Shown here in pieces: positions 61,100-64,000 of a stretch of 64,000 nucleotides of DNA. Each line of letters opens with the position of its first letter. Position 1 is the stretch's first letter. The translations under genes and the position numbers were made by a program. The notes beneath the pieces were generated by a model that saw nothing but the letters and a program-made list of their open reading frames with translations, did no database searches and was not told where the DNA came from. This DNA comes from Podospora bellae-mahoneyi (taxonomy: Eukaryota > Ascomycota > Sordariomycetes > Sordariales > Podosporaceae), in assembly GCF_035222275.1 (NCBI RefSeq), contig NW_026946359.1, forward strand, positions 372,001 to 436,000, written 5' to 3'.

Positions 61100-64000
61100 T
61101 CAAATCCCCCCCGGAAACAAATGAACATTAAACATCGGCGCCCCCCCTCCATTGCCCTCGACATGCTCCAAATACGTCTCCAACTCCGTGTCATCCGTCA
61201 CCGGCAACGGCAGCTCCCCCCCACTCCCGTCCTTGACAATCCCCTCAATCTTGTAGCACATCGCTCCCAGAGTCTTGGCCACGGCCGCCGCCTTCAGGTC
61301 GCTGTACTTGCGTGATGACAGTAGATGAATCCACTGCGGCCTCATCCCCGGGAACAATCCCCTGATTGCGCTGTGCAGTCGGAAGTAAACCGGGAAGGTG
61401 CCCTTGGTCAGGGGTGGCGCTGGTAGTGGTGCTGTCATTTGTGGCTGGGGTTGCTGGATGGGTGTTGCTATCCGGGGCTGTTGTTGAACTGGTGTGGCCG
61501 TTTGAGCTCTTGGCTGTTGAGCAGCCATCTGAGCTTGTTGCTGCTGATGAGGTTGGTGATACATCTGCCGGAGACTTGCCACAAGTGAACCTTGCTGAGG
61601 TTGTCCGGGCGTGGCTGGTTGGAACGGGGGTTGCTGATACTGCTGGATTTGGGGCTGCCCGAATTGCTGCTGAAGCTGTGACTGTGGGTTCTGTCTCGCC
61701 TGGTTCTGTGCCTGTTGTTGACTAGGGGCCGCCGCTACCGCATGGGCAGCAGCTTGTTCCTGCTGTCGACGCGACGCTTGTTCTCTCAACCACTGGTCTT
61801 GCGCTTGCTTGAGCGTCAAGGGACCAACAAAGCCGGGCTCGACCTGTTCGGGTTGCTGCTGCTGCGGCGGCGCAGCCGCCCGCACCTCTTGCACTTCATC
61901 ATCTGTATATGGTTCCGGTGTGTCGTAGGGAACATAGTCATCACCATAACCCAGCTGAGAATCCATCAATGCCTGGTCGTTATCCTTTGGTGAAGGCTCT
62001 GCATCCGCGCGCGGAGCAAAATGTACTTGTGTATGCGTCTGTACCTCAGATTGCTTCGAAGGGCGGCCTCGGCGATTCTTCGCAGGAAGCCTGAGACCGG
62101 GTACCATATTCGGGTCTTCTGGTGTTTGTGCCGACGCGGGTGCTGGCGCGGGCACAGCATTCTTTCGTGACCCCCGTGGCCGAGGAGCAGGAGCTGCAGC
62201 CGGAGCTCCTGGTACAGAAGGAACAACAACAGATGCAGCAGCCGGTGTTGATGCAGGAGTCTCAGAAACAACAGCTCTCACAATAGGCCAATCCTGACCC
62301 TGATTCATACCTGGCTGCAAAGGCGCATTCGTATTCGAAGAAGCTGCCTCATTCCCAGGATCCTCAACGCTAGGAACAACCTTCTTAGGTCTACCCCTTT
62401 TCTTCGGGACCTTGGGCTCCTTGGGAGGCTTGGGAGGCTTCGGTGGCTTCGGCTTCTTTGTCGGTTCAGGGGTGGGACTCCTCGGCCGCAGAGGATCGAT
62501 ACCCCGTTTGTGAACATCAGCGTGATATCTCCGTTCCGCATCACGACCAAGCGCAATGACCGCCTTGACCTTGCGGGCATGTTCAGGGTCCTCCTGATTA
62601 GTCCATGCCTCCTTTAACACCTCATTCGCGTCGATCCACCTCTGCCTGAGCTCCCGAAACCTTTCGATGCCTTCCTCAAGAACAGGACCAAACCGCTCCA
62701 CCGCCAAAATGTTGTACAGCTGGGCACGAATCTCTCTCCCCGCATCGGGGTCTAGCCCGAGAAGCCTCTTGGCCTCGGCAACAGAAACCTTGGTCTGTGT
62801 GATCCGGACGCGCTTGGTGATGTCGTTGCAGATAATTTCAACAGCCAACTTCTTCTGCTCAATGTTCTCCTGGTCCCACATGGCCGCGCGCAGATGCAAG
62901 CTCTCCCTAATCAGCCGGTCTTTGAACTGCTTCCAGCGTTCGGGACCCATGAGCGTTTTCTTGATAACTCCATGGCTCATGCAAATATTGTAAAACTTCT
63001 CTCTTATACCCAGGTATGCCGCCTTGTCGAGCTGGAGGATCTCTTTGGCTTCTGTAAGCGTTGTCTCGGACGGATAGCGAGGGGGGCCTGCAGGATCAGG
63101 GGGGAGAAAGCCATATTGTTTTGTGTGGCGCCTGCGTTTCTTCGTCCGCCACAGCTCTTCCGCTTCCGCTTCGATTTGTCGTTTTCTTTGCTCCCTCCTG
63201 GCAGCAAGCTCTGCTTCGTCAGGCGGTTGAGAACCAGTTTGTCGAGGCTCTTGTTGTTGACTCTGGTCTTGCTGTTGTTGTGATTGCTCAGGCTGGGACG
63301 GAAACGAGGACCCTTGCTGCTGGTTCTCCCAGCCAGCAGCAGTCGATAATGTAGGAGTGGTTGGTACAGGAGGAGCATATCCCAACGGGTAGTTGTCATC
63401 CCACTGACGCATTCCACCGCGGTAGGGCTGGTTCGAGACTGTATTCCAGTGGTCATGATATGCCCCAGCCGTAGTGTTGGTCTGAGAAGATTCGCCATAG
63501 CCACTCGCCGGAGCGCTATTCAGGCTGTTGGTGTGCTCTTGAACTCGCTGCAGTTGCTGTTCAACCTCACCAGGCCCGTCCTCCTCACCCTCCTCATCCT
63601 CATCTTCATCACTGTCACCAGACTCGCCATCACCACCGCTGTTGCTCTCGCCACCATCATCATCCTCTTCCCTCTCCACACTAGCACTCTGGCTCTGACC
63701 CTCCTTCTGACCTGCCTTCTGCTTCATCATCTCCCTCTGCTTCCTCGCCAATGTCCGCTTCGGGTTTCCATACCCACCAGCCATCTTCAAAACCATGCCA
63801 AACCTTCTCCTAATCCTCGTGATGACAGCCTTGTCAGTCTCAAACCCCTCCTCCCTGGTGATGCGAAGAATGTCGTCGCCGCCATAGTTCTGTGCCCACA
63901 GCTCTCTGACCCGGGCTTGCAGCTTCTCGTCTTTTAGAATCGGATTGAACTTTTTTTCAAAACCCCACTCGTGGAATTTCTTAAAGTAAGCAGCGGGACT
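61100..64000 (-). CDS. Large Q/P-rich AT-hook protein, 5' end outside window
   Basis: The frame is open from its stop at 61100 to the right edge, 966 codons visible, so the N-terminus lies beyond 64000. The Met at 63796 could start a shorter form, but the conserved-looking stretch before it (FHEWGFEKKFNPILKDEKLQ) argues for more upstream. That part looks like a helical DNA-binding-like module. Next come a basic segment (KRTLARKQREMMKQK), an acidic Asp/Glu/Ser-rich patch, and a Q-rich region. Two related helical modules follow: EAKEILQLDKAAYLGIREKF and EAKRLLGLDPDAGREIRAQL, each with matching following segments. There are AT-hook-like cores (KKRGRPKK and RRGRPSKQ) and Pro-Lys repeats. The C-terminus (WIHLLSSRKYSDLKAAAVAK) looks folded. 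It is probably a nuclear chromatin or transcription protein. I do not recognise the family name. Confidence 0.75.
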   Translation of the reverse strand, partial: SPAAYFKKFHEWGFEKKFNPILKDEKLQARVRELWAQNYGGDDILRITREEGFETDKAVITRIRRRFGMVLKMAGGYGNPKRTLARKQREMMKQKAGQKEGQSQSASVEREEDDDGGESNSGGDGESGDSDEDEDEEGEEDGPGEVEQQLQRVQEHTNSLNSAPASGYGESSQTNTTAGAYHDHWNTVSNQPYRGGMRQWDDNYPLGYAPPVPTTPTLSTAAGWENQQQGSSFPSQPEQSQQQQDQSQQQEPRQTGSQPPDEAELAARREQRKRQIEAEAEELWRTKKRRRHTKQYGFLPPDPAGPPRYPSETTLTEAKEILQLDKAAYLGIREKFYNICMSHGVIKKTLMGPERWKQFKDRLIRESLHLRAAMWDQENIEQKKLAVEIICNDITKRVRITQTKVSVAEAKRLLGLDPDAGREIRAQLYNILAVERFGPVLEEGIERFRELRQRWIDANEVLKEAWTNQEDPEHARKVKAVIALGRDAERRYHADVHKRGIDPLRPRSPTPEPTKKPKPPKPPKPPKEPKVPKKRGRPKKVVPSVEDPGNEAASSNTNAPLQPGMNQGQDWPIVRAVVSETPASTPAAASVVVPSVPGAPAAAPAPRPRGSRKNAVPAPAPASAQTPEDPNMVPGLRLPAKNRRGRPSKQSEVQTHTQVHFAPRADAEPSPKDNDQALMDSQLGYGDDYVPYDTPEPYTDDEVQEVRAAAPPQQQQPEQVEPGFVGPLTLKQAQDQWLREQASRRQQEQAAAHAVAAAPSQQQAQNQARQNPQSQLQQQFGQPQIQQYQQPPFQPATPGQPQQGSLVASLRQMYHQPHQQQQAQMAAQQPRAQTATPVQQQPRIATPIQQPQPQMTAPLPAPPLTKGTFPVYFRLHSAIRGLFPGMRPQWIHLLSSRKYSDLKAAAVAKTLGAMCYKIEGIVKDGSGGELPLPVTDDTELETYLEHVEGNGGGAPMFNVHLFPGGI

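Overview
The window is nuclear DNA of a filamentous ascomycete (Pezizomycotina, most likely Sordariomycetes and close to the Sordariales). Genes are split by short introns (41-85 nt, one of 241 nt) with GT...AG ends and CTRAC-type branch sites. It carries a white collar-2 photoreceptor partner, a GWT1 acyltransferase, a fungal KIN4-type kinase and RAD50. There are no operons, no ribosome binding sites, and no tRNA or rRNA gene that I can recognise.

Layout. 1-5.2 kb: a multi-pass Golgi-type membrane protein (UPF0658 family, +) converges on a mitochondrial D-lactate dehydrogenase (-). 5.2-9.0 kb: a small predicted 54-residue protein (+) converges on an amidase (-). 9.05-9.61 kb: an AT-rich island bounded by ~53-nt inverted repeats, probably a decayed inverted-repeat transposon. 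10.3-12.5 kb: a 517-residue protein of unknown function (-), with a 117-bp CT/GA microsatellite upstream. 12.5-24.7 kb and 26.3-36.8 kb: two long stretches with no convincing gene, separated by one family-2 glycosyltransferase gene (+). 36.8-39.9 kb: a P-loop protein and a BTB/Clp1-like protein (both -). 40.9-42.5 kb: GWT1 (+). 45.9-49.6 kb: KIN4-type kinase (+) behind a long ATG-free leader. 51.7-53.6 kb: wc-2 (-), divergent from rad50 (+, 55.3-59.3 kb). 59.9-60.6 kb: the exon-junction protein Y14 (-). 61.1-64 kb: a large Q/P-rich AT-hook protein (-) that runs off the right edge.

The genes do not form a pathway. They cover ordinary cell biology: secretory pathway and GPI anchors, lactate oxidation, spindle checkpoint signalling, light sensing, break repair, and mRNA quality control. 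I found no evidence of a secondary-metabolite cluster, virus or defence system. The least ordinary signals are the inverted-repeat island, a stop-free intron of 66 nt, a 41-nt intron in Y14, a kinase with a doubled activation segment, ATG-depleted leaders, and the two gene deserts. All intron calls and protein families come from reading the sequence; none was checked by alignment or RNA data.
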